From Armatimonadota bacterium (GTDB lineage: Bacteria > Armatimonadota > Chthonomonadetes > Chthonomonadales > Chthonomonadaceae), in NCBI GenBank assembly GCA_028871815.1, contig JAGWMJ010000007.1, positions 124,001 through 188,000 on the forward strand: 64,000 nt of DNA. The letters run 5' to 3'. This document shows positions 8,043 to 15,976 of this stretch, piece by piece. The first letter of the stretch is position 1; each line of letters opens with the position of its first letter. Both the position numbers and the translations under genes were made by a program. The notes beneath the pieces were generated by a model. It saw only the letters and a list, made by a program, of their open reading frames with translations, ran no database searches and was not told the origin of the DNA.

Positions 8043-8585
8043 TCAGGCAGCCTCTTTCTGGCTGACGATTGCGTCGAGTGTGTATACAAACTCTGAAATG
8101 ATGCCGTCGAGCACGCCGACGAACTCCGCGATGGGCGCTTCCAGCACACCGACCAGTTCTGCGACGAGTTGGTCGCGGGATGGCAGTTTGGAGATGCGCA
8201 CAACATCCGCGGGCGAAAGCAGCTTGCCTTCGATCCATGCGGCCTTCACCACGATCTCCGGCTTGCGTATCTCACGCACGAAGTCGAGGAGCGCTTTCGA
8301 TGCCCCCACGGCGTCGTCGCCCAGAAATACGGCGGCGGTTGGGCCTTTGAGGAAGTCCGCGAACGCTCCAGCCTGCTCCTCACCCAGAGAGCGCGTGAAA
8401 AGCGTATTCTTCACGACATGGAAGCGCGACCCATGCTTTCGGAGGCGGCGGCCAAGCGTCTCTTGCTCACTGACGGTTAAGCCACGATAGTCGATGAAGA
8501 TCAGCCCTTTGCTCTGTTGCAGCCACTCTTTACCCGCGGCCACCTTCTGCCGACGGCGGGCATGGCGGGTTTTCTTTTGAGCCAT
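8043..8585 (-). CDS. rplJ: 50S ribosomal protein L10
   Basis: The 180-aa L10 protein anchors the L7/L12 dimers to 23S rRNA and is the usual autoregulator of this operon. The N-terminal RNA-binding half contains FIDYRGLTVSEQETL and FHVVKNTLFTRSL, both diagnostic. The C-terminal helix (about residues 140-175) binds L12 dimers. ATG 8585 (MAQKKTRHARRRQK) was chosen; an upstream extension of the frame runs through the attenuator hairpin and is not credible. A promoter at 8837-8866 and a long structured leader precede it. Confidence 0.95.
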   Translation of the reverse strand: MAQKKTRHARRRQKVAAGKEWLQQSKGLIFIDYRGLTVSEQETLGRRLRKHGSRFHVVKNTLFTRSLGEEQAGAFADFLKGPTAAVFLGDDAVGASKALLDFVREIRKPEIVVKAAWIEGKLLSPADVVRISKLPSRDQLVAELVGVLEAPIAEFVGVLDGIISEFVYTLDAIVSQKEAA

Positions 8586-8836
8586 TCTCGTATCCTCTCG
8601 TGCACCGGAAGCTGTTAAGCGCCTGTGGGCAGGCACAAAAAAGCCCCGCGGTCCGCTGCGATAACGAAGCGCAGACACGGACCCGGGGCAGGCGCCTACG
8701 CCTGGCCACTTTTGCACTGTGCGGGTACCGAGCTAGCCTCGGCCGGTGGCGTCCTTGGCCATTATGCCCGCTTAACGGGCGCCGACTGTCTGCGGTGTGC
8801 TGGTAGATGAACGGCCTCTCCGACCGGTCACGATCT
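8586..8836 (-). ncRNA. Ribosomal protein L10 leader (5' UTR)
   Basis: About 250 nt of untranslated leader run from the predicted start (near 8830) to rplJ. It contains the terminator hairpin at 8637-8689 and further self-complementary G+C-rich segments upstream (around 8690-8780). The position and architecture fit the L10-leader class of autoregulatory RNA. I did not derive the full kink-turn fold by eye. Confidence 0.5.
8637..8689 (-). terminator. L10-leader attenuator (intrinsic terminator hairpin)
   Basis: On the minus strand a long stem forms from GCCCC, GGTCCG and CTGCG (complements at 8685-8689, 8678-8683, 8670-8674) pairing with CGCAG, CGGACC and GGGGC (8656-8660, 8650-8655, 8643-8647). 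It is followed at once by six T. It lies 51 nt upstream of the rplJ start, inside the leader, where L10-binding leaders of other bacteria carry an attenuator. Readthrough controlled by L10 or L10-L12 binding is inferred. Confidence 0.7.
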
Positions 8837-8866
8837 ATTATGGCACCACCAGCGCTGGAGCGTCAA
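8837..8866 (-). promoter_or_regulatory. Promoter of rplJ-rplL
   Basis: Read on the minus strand: TTGACG (8861-8866), an 18-bp spacer, CATAAT (8837-8842). It gives a leader of about 245 nt. Confidence 0.55.
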
Positions 8867-9178
8867 GCATTCGCGCCGCCTCGGGCTCAATTCGTAACAG
8901 CAGGCAGCGTCGCAGTGGCACGGTTAAGCGGCTCCGCCGTAAGGCATGTGGGCCGCTTGGGTCAATGCACCGGTGGAACCAGGACCCCATCTTGAGCGCA
9001 TCGAATGCCTTGTGGAACCGCTGCCACGCCCGTGGCGCGCTCCAGCGCCATCCGAGCATCACCGTGCGTCCATCACCGGCGCCAAAGTTCATTCGCGCGG
9101 CGTCACGGCGAAAGGCCAGGTACCCGGCGTCCGCCCAATGAGGTTCTCCGCTGGTTTAGGACGCCGCGCACGCTCAAG
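8867..9178. other. Gene-free interval upstream of the rplJ promoter
   Basis: I see no gene with a plausible start and no RNA gene between the rplJ promoter and the end of ppa. A minus-strand frame of about 84 codons (8838-9092) overlaps the promoter and lacks family features or a ribosome-binding site, so I do not call it. Confidence 0.4.
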
Positions 9179-9715
9179 TCAGCTTCTTACGTTAGGCAGA
9201 GCGGCGCCGCCGTCGGTGCGATACATTTGAATCAATCGGTGCGCCGCGGCTGTATCCTGCCACCCGAGTACATCCACCTCCTTATCTTCAAGATCCTTGT
9301 AGACATTGAAGAAGTGGTTGATCTCCTTGAGGCGGTGTTCATAGACATGCTCGAGCGAGAGAACATTTTCGTATCGCGGGTCGTGAGCAGATACACCGAG
9401 GATTTTGTGGTCCTGCCCCTTGTCGTCGCTCATGTGCAGGACACCGACCGGTCGCACCGGCAGCACGCACCCGGTGAACGTCGGTTTGGACGCCAGTACC
9501 AGAATATCTACCGGATCGCCATCTTCAAACAAGGTGTGCGGTATAAAGCCGTATTCGCACGGATAGTGAAGCGGCGAGTAGAGCACCCGGTCCAACCGGA
9601 ATACCTCCGTCGTAATATCGTATTCGATCTTGTTGCTGCTGCCCTGCGGTATCTCCACTACAACGGTTACAATCTCCGGCGCTTGCGGTCCGATCGGCAA
9701 TTCGTCATACTTCAT
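9179..9715 (-). CDS. ppa: Inorganic pyrophosphatase (family I)
   Basis: The 178-aa soluble enzyme hydrolyses pyrophosphate to phosphate and so drives biosynthetic reactions. Family I signatures are present: VVVEIPQGSSNKIEYD, YPCEYGFIPHT, and the metal-binding DGDPVDILVL with its paired Asp residues. GQDHKILGVSAHDPR supplies the later active-site Lys and Asp. ATG 9715 has AGGAGC upstream at good spacing; the longer open frame to 9868 crosses the promoter region and lacks conserved sequence. A -10-like TATACT lies at 9750-9755 on the minus strand. It is a single-gene unit divergent from trxA. Confidence 0.95.
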   Translation of the reverse strand: MKYDELPIGPQAPEIVTVVVEIPQGSSNKIEYDITTEVFRLDRVLYSPLHYPCEYGFIPHTLFEDGDPVDILVLASKPTFTGCVLPVRPVGVLHMSDDKGQDHKILGVSAHDPRYENVLSLEHVYEHRLKEINHFFNVYKDLEDKEVDVLGWQDTAAAHRLIQMYRTDGGAALPNVRS

Positions 9716-9924
9716 CACACGCTCCTGAACCGCTGGCCGCGGGAGGTTTAGTATACCTTTGCCGTAAATTCGCAATCCGATAGCGCCAGGGCAAGAACGG
9801 TGGAACTTACGCGCCGCAACGGACGTAGACAGACGTTGATGAAAAGCGCTGCGCTTGAACAACCGCAAGCGCGCCGGACTATTTAGGTATCATTAGAAAA
9901 CCGGAGCGAAAAGGAGGAGCGTAG

Positions 9925-10254
9925 ATGAGCAGTGCCGCGGCGGTAACCAAGGGCGATTTTGAGGAGGAAGTGCTCAAGTCACCGATACCGGTAATGGTAG
10001 ATTTTTGGGCCATTTGGTGTGGCCCCTGCAAACAGATAGCCCCAGCTGTAGACGACCTTGCCACCGAGTACGCAGGCAAGCTCAAGGTTTTGAAGGTGAA
10101 TGTTGACGAGGAGCAGGAGATTTCCGAGCGGTACGGCATCCAGTCCATCCCCACACTGCTGTTCTTCAAAGACGGCAAACAGGTGGATCGGATAATGGGT
10201 GCGTACCCGCGACGGCAGATCGCCGCGAAGATCGACTCCGTGCTGACGGCCTAA
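9925..10254 (+). CDS. trxA: Thioredoxin
   Basis: The 109-aa cytoplasmic disulfide reductase has its active site WCGPC at residues 31-35 within FWAIWCGPCKQ. Conserved KVNVDEEQ and the cis-Pro motif IQSIPTLLFFKDG follow, and the length is that of a classical single-domain thioredoxin. The residue two before the active-site Trp is Ala and the one directly before it is Ile, where Pro, Glu, Ser or Thr is more usual; this is a mild substitution. ATG 9925 is preceded by AAAGGAGGAGC. A long hairpin lies 20 bp after the stop. Confidence 0.95.
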   Translation: MSSAAAVTKGDFEEEVLKSPIPVMVDFWAIWCGPCKQIAPAVDDLATEYAGKLKVLKVNVDEEQEISERYGIQSIPTLLFFKDGKQVDRIMGAYPRRQIAAKIDSVLTA

Positions 10255-10273
10255 CCAGCCGGAGTTTTGGCCA

Positions 10274-10311
10274 GCGGGCGGGGATGGCGCTCAATCGCCG
10301 TCCCCGCCCGC
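10274..10311. terminator. Long hairpin after trxA
   Basis: A 16-bp stem, GCGGGCGGGGATGGCG against CGCCGTCCCCGCCCGC with one mismatch and a 6-nt loop, lies between convergent trxA and the LTxxQ-type gene. It has no T-run. A two-way transcript end is inferred. Confidence 0.6.
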
Positions 10312-10348
10312 ATTGCGTTACCGTGATGCCGGGCAGGGATTGTACCGA

Positions 10349-11020
10349 TCAGGGATTACCGTCAGATGGCGGCGATGCCGGCGCGCCGGCCGCCTTCTGC
10401 ATCTCGGTAAGCAGTGCGGCGCTGCCGGCGTAACTTACAAACTCCTGAAGTACGAAGTAGTTGAACATCTGATCGGTTGTTCCGCCCGCCCCTTTTCCTT
10501 GCGTCACCAGGTAGTCCTTGGAGAGGCCCGCAGCGGTATCCACCTGCTTTTTCGTTAATATAGCCTTCAGGGCTGTAGAGACATCCACGATATTCTGCAT
10601 GTTGAGCTTCGTACGCTCGGCCAGAAACTGATCCTCGATAGCCTTAGCCCTCTTCTCGAAGTCGGCCGGCATCGCGCCACCCACCAGCATCGTAGCCTTC
10701 AGCGCGGCTATCTCGCCCTTCATCGGCTCTACCAGCTTCTCGGCAAGCGCATTGACTTTTACGGTGTAGAGCGCTGCCTGTCGCGTAATGATGGTGGCGA
10801 TGTCGCCATCCTGCTTCGCTGTGAGGTGCAGCTTGTTCAACGCGTTGAGGCGATCGATCTGGTCGAGCTCCATGTAGGTGCTCGCCGGGCCGGCGGATGT
10901 TTGATCCGATGGGGTCTGGTTGGCATTCTGTGCGCTCGCGGCGCCGCAGGCAATAAGCGCCAAACTGAGCGCACACGAGAAGGCCATTCCAGCACGGCGC
11001 GAGAGACTTTGGACTATCAT
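10349..11020 (-). CDS. Secreted LTxxQ-motif protein (Spy/CpxP-like, tentative)
   Basis: The 223-aa protein has a signal peptide (hydrophobic core about residues 12-28, ending GAASAQ). The mature part is almost entirely helical and contains two LTxxQ-type motifs, LTAKQ (about residues 66-70) and LTKKQ (about 157-161), the hallmark of Spy/CpxP periplasmic chaperone-like proteins, although overall similarity is not obvious. The end is Ala/Pro/Ser-rich. The start has a strong AGGAGG upstream (10 nt spacing). It is a single gene convergent with trxA. An envelope-stress or metal-sensing role is only suggested by the motifs. Confidence 0.6.
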   Translation of the reverse strand: MIVQSLSRRAGMAFSCALSLALIACGAASAQNANQTPSDQTSAGPASTYMELDQIDRLNALNKLHLTAKQDGDIATIITRQAALYTVKVNALAEKLVEPMKGEIAALKATMLVGGAMPADFEKRAKAIEDQFLAERTKLNMQNIVDVSTALKAILTKKQVDTAAGLSKDYLVTQGKGAGGTTDQMFNYFVLQEFVSYAGSAALLTEMQKAAGAPASPPSDGNP

Positions 11021-11244
11021 GGCGATGGAAACCTCCTATATCTGAGCGCCCCGCACGGAGGCAACGTGTGACTGCCGCGATTATCTGCTGGTATTATGGC
11101 TTACAGTCTGCATGCCGCAACGACGCCTCATGTGCGCCGGGGCGTAAAAGATGCCGTGCATGTTGGACGACGGAGAGTGCCCGCCGGGTTACCACGTGAC
11201 TCCGGCGCGGCGAATTGGGCGGCCGGCAGGGGGCTATTGCATCC

Positions 11245-12105
11245 ATGAAGATACTTATCACCGGAGCTAAAGGCAATCTTGGCTCGTGCGTGGCGCGGCG
11301 CCTGAATACCGGCAGCAATGAACTGGTGTTGATGGACGCAGAACCGATAGAAGCCGTTGACAACTGCACGCCGGTGCAGGCCGACATTCGCGACGCCGCC
11401 GCCGTATCGTTCGCCATGACGGGCTGCCACGCGGTAGTACATGCCGCCGGTTACGATCAACGCGCCATGGATCACCACAATATCGATGACTTCTACCACG
11501 TTAACGTCACCGGAACCCACAATGTGCTGAGGTGCATGCTGCAGCACAACACGGCAAATCTTATCTACTGCTCCTCGGAGGCGGTCTACGGGGCGGGTTT
11601 GCGCGACTGCACGGTGCTGACTGAGTTGTGCGCCTGCGTGCCGAGTCAGGTTGCGGGCTTGACCAAGCACCTGGCCGAGGAGATGTGCCGTTACTACAGC
11701 CGCAGGCGAGCCGTGCGGGTGGCAATGCTTCGGTTTGGGCCCTTTTCGCACGGCGACTGGAAAAACGCCGGCCTTGCGCGGTTAGCAAACGGCCTGGATC
11801 GCGAAGACGCGGCTCAGGCGGTGGTGCTGGCGCTTGGCGCGGTCCAGGACGAGGCATTCGGCTGCCAGGCATTCGGCATTCACGCGCTGACGCCATTTAC
11901 CGACGAGGACTGGCCGGAGCTGGAAGTCAATCCCGCTGCGGTACTGGATCGATACTATCCCGGCTGCACCGATATCCTCGCCAGCCACGGTTTGCGCGTA
12001 CCGCACCTTCATACGCGATACGACATTACACGGGCCGTGACGCTGTTGGGGTACGACCCCGAATACAACTTTGAGCAGTTCCTGCGCCGCTTGCGCTCGC
12101 ACTGA
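11245..12105 (+). CDS. NAD-dependent epimerase/dehydratase (extended SDR)
   Basis: The 286-aa protein has the Rossmann dinucleotide motif GAKGNLG at its N-terminus (MKILITGAKGNLGSCVARRL). AVVHAAGYDQ follows, then NVTGTHNVL and a catalytic-type Ser-Ser pair in IYCSSEAVYG. The expected YxxxK is not obvious: the region around QVAGLTKHLAEEM has the Lys but no Tyr four residues before it, so activity may differ or be lost. The C-terminal half binds the substrate in such enzymes. ATG 11245 was chosen because it opens the Rossmann strand directly. The substrate is unknown, probably a nucleotide sugar. It converges with the amidase. Confidence 0.8.
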   Translation: MKILITGAKGNLGSCVARRLNTGSNELVLMDAEPIEAVDNCTPVQADIRDAAAVSFAMTGCHAVVHAAGYDQRAMDHHNIDDFYHVNVTGTHNVLRCMLQHNTANLIYCSSEAVYGAGLRDCTVLTELCACVPSQVAGLTKHLAEEMCRYYSRRRAVRVAMLRFGPFSHGDWKNAGLARLANGLDREDAAQAVVLALGAVQDEAFGCQAFGIHALTPFTDEDWPELEVNPAAVLDRYYPGCTDILASHGLRVPHLHTRYDITRAVTLLGYDPEYNFEQFLRRLRSH

Positions 12106-12113
12106 GAATGGAA

Positions 12114-12800
12114 TCAGGCGCCGGGACGTACGGGCGCAGGCGCGGCGGCCACGCCGTTTCCGAGATTTGCCTCATTGGCCATAGCCCACAGCGTTAGCTC
12201 CTCCCGGAAGCTCTGCCAGGGAAAGCGCCGGCCAGGACAGGAGGTCTGGTTTACGTCGCAGTGCCGCCGAACATTTCCGATTGGGATGTGGTACTTCAGC
12301 ATCAGCCTTTGGCACAGCGCCATGAGTGAGGTCATCTCCTCCACCGTTGGCCGGTGCGGCCACCAGTTTGGATTGCTGCGCGTGGAGAACGCGCCGATAA
12401 GGCAGATGCCCAACCAGTTGTTGTAGCCCCGAGCGTGGCAGCCCGGACAGTGGTCCGGGCGCCCTTGCTGGATCGTGCCGTCCGGCAAGATGACGTAGTG
12501 GTAGCCGATGTAGTAGGTTTTGCCGTGGTACTGCGTGGCCCATCCGGGGTGATCGGTGCGGTGGATCATATTGATGCGCCTGGCATCGATCGGCACGCCG
12601 TCAACCTCGGCGGGCGTATCCGAGGAGTGGATGACGATCCCGCCCGGTTCCGGCGCCAGCTTCACCCGCGTCACCTGCACGGTTGGAATTGGATCCGGCC
12701 GGGGCCTGGTTGGGCCGCAGCCCACTGAGCAAACAACGACGCAACTTTCCAGTGCAAGTAGGCCCGCGCCGATGCGTAACTGCAGCCACGGTGTGGTCAA
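12114..12800 (-). CDS. N-acetylmuramoyl-L-alanine amidase / PGRP-type, exported
   Basis: The 228-aa protein carries an Amidase_2/peptidoglycan-recognition domain from about residue 50. GIVIHSSDTP gives the first zinc His, YHYVILPDGTIQQGRP is the typical central block, and GNVRRHCDVNQTSCPG gives the second His plus the Cys ligand. It should cleave the lactyl-amide bond of peptidoglycan. The N-terminus is hydrophobic and ends CSVGCGP, possibly a lipoprotein signal though with Ser at -3. The C-terminal tail is Ala/Pro-rich. The start at 12800 is preceded by a weak ribosome-binding site. It converges with the epimerase. Confidence 0.85.
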   Translation of the reverse strand: MTTPWLQLRIGAGLLALESCVVVCSVGCGPTRPRPDPIPTVQVTRVKLAPEPGGIVIHSSDTPAEVDGVPIDARRINMIHRTDHPGWATQYHGKTYYIGYHYVILPDGTIQQGRPDHCPGCHARGYNNWLGICLIGAFSTRSNPNWWPHRPTVEEMTSLMALCQRLMLKYHIPIGNVRRHCDVNQTSCPGRRFPWQSFREELTLWAMANEANLGNGVAAAPAPVRPGA

Positions 12801-12924
12801 CGGACGATAAAACCTGCCTGTTCCAGAATCGGCGCCTCTCCATTGTAATTAAACCGGCAGCCGATGTCAAGCGCAGCGGCCATTGACCATTATGTCGCGC
12901 AGTGCGCTGAATTGCACGGATCAG

Positions 12925-12959
12925 GACAGTTTTATTCTGTAAGGACACAGAATACTGTC
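12925..12959 (+). promoter_or_regulatory. 35-bp inverted repeat, candidate DeoR-type operator
   Basis: GACAGT-TTT-ATTCTGT, a 6-nt centre, then ACAGAAT-ACTGTC: thirteen paired positions with a 3-nt bulge on one side. It ends 2 bp before the -35 of the deoR-type gene promoter, so a regulator bound here would control its own gene and glmS. Confidence 0.6.
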
Positions 12960-12961
12960 AC

Positions 12962-13017
12962 TTTACAAATAGATGTTGTCGTGGTATATTGACAAACGGA
13001 CGATATGCGGCTAAGCT
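12962..13017 (+). promoter_or_regulatory. Tandem promoters of the deoR-glmS operon
   Basis: P1: TTTACA (12962-12967), 17 bp, TATATT (12985-12990). P2 overlaps it: TTGACA (12989-12994), 17 bp, TAAGCT (13012-13017). Both lead into the regulator gene, and they rule out a coding start at 12989. Confidence 0.65.
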
Positions 13018-13066
13018 ATTGTGCGGTCGTGAGCACCGCATCGAACCACGGGGAGACGACAGGACG

Positions 13067-13942
13067 ATGGCTGAAAACACCGATGCTCGTCGAATGCGAC
13101 TCCTGGCGCGGCTTGCCGGCGCAGGTCAAGCCGTCCGTCTGGAACTGCTTGCCGACGAGGAGCGCTGCAATCTTCGTACGATCCGGCGTGATCTGGATGC
13201 CCTGCAGCGACTCTTCGAGACGGTTCGCAGCGTGGAGGTTCACCGCGGTTTCGCCGCAGTATGCACAGCTCCGTACGCATTGGGCCGGTTCCGTAACAAT
13301 CTGCAAATACATACAGAGGCAAAACGGGCAATTGCGCGTGTAGTCGCCGGCATGGTACCGAATGACGCGTCGATAGCGCTCACAGGCGGCACCACACTGT
13401 TGTACGTGGCGCAGGAATTGCGCGCCGCAGCCATCGAAGGGCGTCCACCGACTGGCTGCATTGTGTTCACCAACAGTTTGCCAGCCCTGCACGAACTGGT
13501 TGCTGCCGAGATCGCGACCGGCGTGCTGGGCGAGATTTACGTTGCTGAGGATTGTGCTCTGCACTCACCGTCGTTCCACAGCGCTTTCCAGCCCAGCCTG
13601 GCGATTGCCGGTGTAAGCGGATTGACACTCAATAGCGAGGCGAGCACGAATGCGCTGTCGCTCTACTCCTCACGAGCCGATGAAGCGACCTTTCTGCGCG
13701 ATCTCCTCTCCGGTGTTCCGGAGATCATCGTGCCGGCAGATAGCAGCAAACTGAACCGGCGCCATCCCTGGAGTATCTACCTGCCGCTTGCCGATAAGAA
13801 GGTGACTCTGGTTACCGAGAGCCTCACCGAGCGGCAGGTTGCCGAGCTTCAAAGCGTTCGACAGCGCCTGACCTCGCTCCGATGCGATTTTCAGTGGCGG
13901 GTCCCCAACTCGCCACAGCCCCACCAGATCCAACCACAATAA
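13067..13942 (+). CDS. DeoR-family transcriptional regulator
   Basis: The 291-aa regulator has an N-terminal DeoR-type HTH at about residues 6-60 (RMRLLARLAG, VRLELLADEERCNLRTIRRDLDAL). The DeoR sensor domain, which binds a phosphorylated sugar, follows; it contains IALTGGTTLLYVAQEL and the C-terminal VPADSSKLNRRHPW. ATG 13067 has GGGGAG and AGGA upstream. The gene is followed 15 bp later by glmS, so glucosamine-6-phosphate or a related sugar phosphate is a reasonable ligand guess. The inverted repeat at 12925-12959 is a likely autoregulatory site. Confidence 0.85.
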   Translation: MAENTDARRMRLLARLAGAGQAVRLELLADEERCNLRTIRRDLDALQRLFETVRSVEVHRGFAAVCTAPYALGRFRNNLQIHTEAKRAIARVVAGMVPNDASIALTGGTTLLYVAQELRAAAIEGRPPTGCIVFTNSLPALHELVAAEIATGVLGEIYVAEDCALHSPSFHSAFQPSLAIAGVSGLTLNSEASTNALSLYSSRADEATFLRDLLSGVPEIIVPADSSKLNRRHPWSIYLPLADKKVTLVTESLTERQVAELQSVRQRLTSLRCDFQWRVPNSPQPHQIQPQ

Positions 13943-13957
13943 GGAGAGTTCAAAAGC

Positions 13958-15775
13958 ATGTGTGGTATTACGGCATATTCGGGTCCGCGCTCGGCTGTAG
14001 AAACGGCATTGGTCAATCTCAAGCGGCTGGAGTACCGAGGCTACGACTCGGCCGGTGTGGCCTATGTGACTGCTGGCGACTTGAACCTGGTCCGCGCGGC
14101 CGGCAAGATTCAGAATCTGTCTGCGGCGTTAGTGGATAAGGATATCCACGCATCAGTGGCTATAGCGCATACACGATGGGCAACTCACGGTGCACCCACG
14201 GAGTTGAACGCGCATCCACATCGCGACTGCACCGGTCGCATTGCCGTGGTGCACAACGGGATCATCGAGAATTATCGTGAAGTCCGCGAGCGCCTCAGCA
14301 ACGAAGGTCACTGCTTCGCCTCAGAGACAGATACCGAAACGATTGCTCATCTCATAGAGCACGAAACGCTGCACCATGAAACGGTGCGAGATGCCATTGC
14401 TGCGGCTGTGAGGCAGCTCAAGGGCTCGTTCGCGCTCGCCATCATCCACCTTGGTGCGCCGGAGACCGTGTTCGCGGTGCGCAACGAGTCTCCGCTGGTA
14501 ATTGGCCTCGGCGACGGCGAAAACTTCCTGGCATCGGACATTCCGGCGGTGATGAACTACACACGGCGTGTGATTCTGCTTGAGAATCGCGATGTTGCAG
14601 TTATATCGCGAGACCAGGTGACGATTACCGATTGGTATGGCGAACCGGTTGAGCGCGCGGTGACCGAGATCACGTGGGACGACGCCGCCGCGGAAAAAGG
14701 CGGATGCGCCCATTTTATGCTGAAGGAGATTTACGAAGAGCCGCGCACCGTTGCGAACGCGCTCCGTGGCAGGGTCATGGGTTCATCCATCAGCCTTGAC
14801 GAGCTTCCGTTTACCGACCGCGACTGGAGGCGGTTCAAACGCCTTGCGATAGTGGGCTGCGGTACTGCATACCACGCCGGCGTGGTTGGCAAGCGATTGT
14901 TCGAGGAGCTTCTTCGAGTGCCGGTTGAAACGACGATTGCCAGCGAGTTTCGCTACAGCGAACCCATCGTGGATGATGAGACGCTGCTGATCGTGATCTC
15001 ACAATCCGGCGAAACAGCCGACACACTGGCTGCGATGCGTGAGGGGCAGCGGCGTGGCGCCACGGCCCTGGCAATTGTCAACGTTGTGGGCAGCACTTTG
15101 GCGCGCGACGCCAACGCCTCGCTGCTGACGTATGCCGGCCCGGAGATCGGCGTCTGCTCGACCAAGGCATATCTGGCGCAGGTAGTGGTGCTGGCGGAGC
15201 TCGCCGCCTTCCTTGCCGAGCGCCAGCACGAGGGACGGGCGACCAACCTGATTGATGCGCTTGCCAGGCTGCCGGAACAGGTTGCCGCCTGCTTGAAGCT
15301 GGAGTGCGAGTTACAGGATTTGGCCCGATCCCTTACCAGCTGCTCAACCTACTTTTTCCTGGGTCGCGGCTACGACTATGCCGCGGCGCTGGAAGCTGCG
15401 CTGAAGCTGAAGGAGATCTCGTATCTGCACGCCGAGGCATACCCGGCGGGCGAAATGAAGCACGGCCCTCTGGCGCTTGTGGAGTCCGGTGTGACGGTTG
15501 TAGGTTTATGCACACAAGAGCGGACGCTTGAGAAGATGCACAGCAACCTTAAAGAGGTGAAGGCGCGCAACGGCCGAGTGATAGCGGTTATCCGTGAGGC
15601 CGACGTTGCGCCCGACTCCGCAGACGACGTGATCCGGATACCCGGTTCACACGATGCGCTGATGCCGGCCCTTGCGCTGACGCCACTCCAGTTGTTTGCG
15701 TACCACATCGCATTGCAGGCGGGCTGCGAAATCGATCAGCCGCGCAACCTCGCCAAGAGCGTTACCGTGGAGTGA
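13958..15775 (+). CDS. glmS: Glutamine-fructose-6-phosphate aminotransferase
   Basis: The 605-aa enzyme makes glucosamine-6-phosphate from fructose-6-phosphate and glutamine, the first step toward UDP-GlcNAc for peptidoglycan. The N-terminal glutaminase domain (about 1-215) starts with the nucleophile Cys2 (MCGITAYSG) and contains RLEYRGYDSAG and HTRWATHG. Two SIS domains follow, with ISQSGETADTLAA and GRGYDYAAALEAALKLKEIS; the end is RNLAKSVTVE. AAGGAG precedes ATG 13958. It is co-transcribed with the DeoR-type regulator. The 15-bp gap leaves no room for a glmS ribozyme. Confidence 0.97.
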   Translation: MCGITAYSGPRSAVETALVNLKRLEYRGYDSAGVAYVTAGDLNLVRAAGKIQNLSAALVDKDIHASVAIAHTRWATHGAPTELNAHPHRDCTGRIAVVHNGIIENYREVRERLSNEGHCFASETDTETIAHLIEHETLHHETVRDAIAAAVRQLKGSFALAIIHLGAPETVFAVRNESPLVIGLGDGENFLASDIPAVMNYTRRVILLENRDVAVISRDQVTITDWYGEPVERAVTEITWDDAAAEKGGCAHFMLKEIYEEPRTVANALRGRVMGSSISLDELPFTDRDWRRFKRLAIVGCGTAYHAGVVGKRLFEELLRVPVETTIASEFRYSEPIVDDETLLIVISQSGETADTLAAMREGQRRGATALAIVNVVGSTLARDANASLLTYAGPEIGVCSTKAYLAQVVVLAELAAFLAERQHEGRATNLIDALARLPEQVAACLKLECELQDLARSLTSCSTYFFLGRGYDYAAALEAALKLKEISYLHAEAYPAGEMKHGPLALVESGVTVVGLCTQERTLEKMHSNLKEVKARNGRVIAVIREADVAPDSADDVIRIPGSHDALMPALALTPLQLFAYHIALQAGCEIDQPRNLAKSVTVE

Positions 15776-15976
15776 GGCGGAGCAGCCGGACGTCGGTTGT
15801 GCTATAATCCGCCACATCGCCACCACGGATAAACGCGCACGGAGCCAACCGTTCTGGTGGCGCTACCGACTCCAAAACGGCGCCATCCGGCCGGCAACTG
15901 GCCCGAGTTCCTTCGCCACATTGCCCCATCCAGCGTCCCCTGATTTTAACGTAACTCTACGCGGACGTGCTGCCGG
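15776..15976 (+). promoter_or_regulatory. Intergenic region with extended -10 promoter for the envelope cluster
   Basis: TATAAT at 15803-15808 is preceded by TGC (extended -10), with a weak -35. It would give a leader of about 160 nt before the DUF5693 gene. No gene lies in the interval. Confidence 0.5.

Noticed and set aside
8838-9092. 84-codon minus-strand frame upstream of rplJ
   Set aside because: It covers the rplJ promoter, lacks a ribosome-binding site and resembles no known protein.
9005-9751. 248-codon plus-strand open frame
   Set aside because: Antisense to ppa, whose protein signature is unambiguous.
13943-13957. glmS ribozyme upstream of glmS
   Set aside because: Only 15 bp separate the regulator gene and glmS, so no ribozyme can fit.
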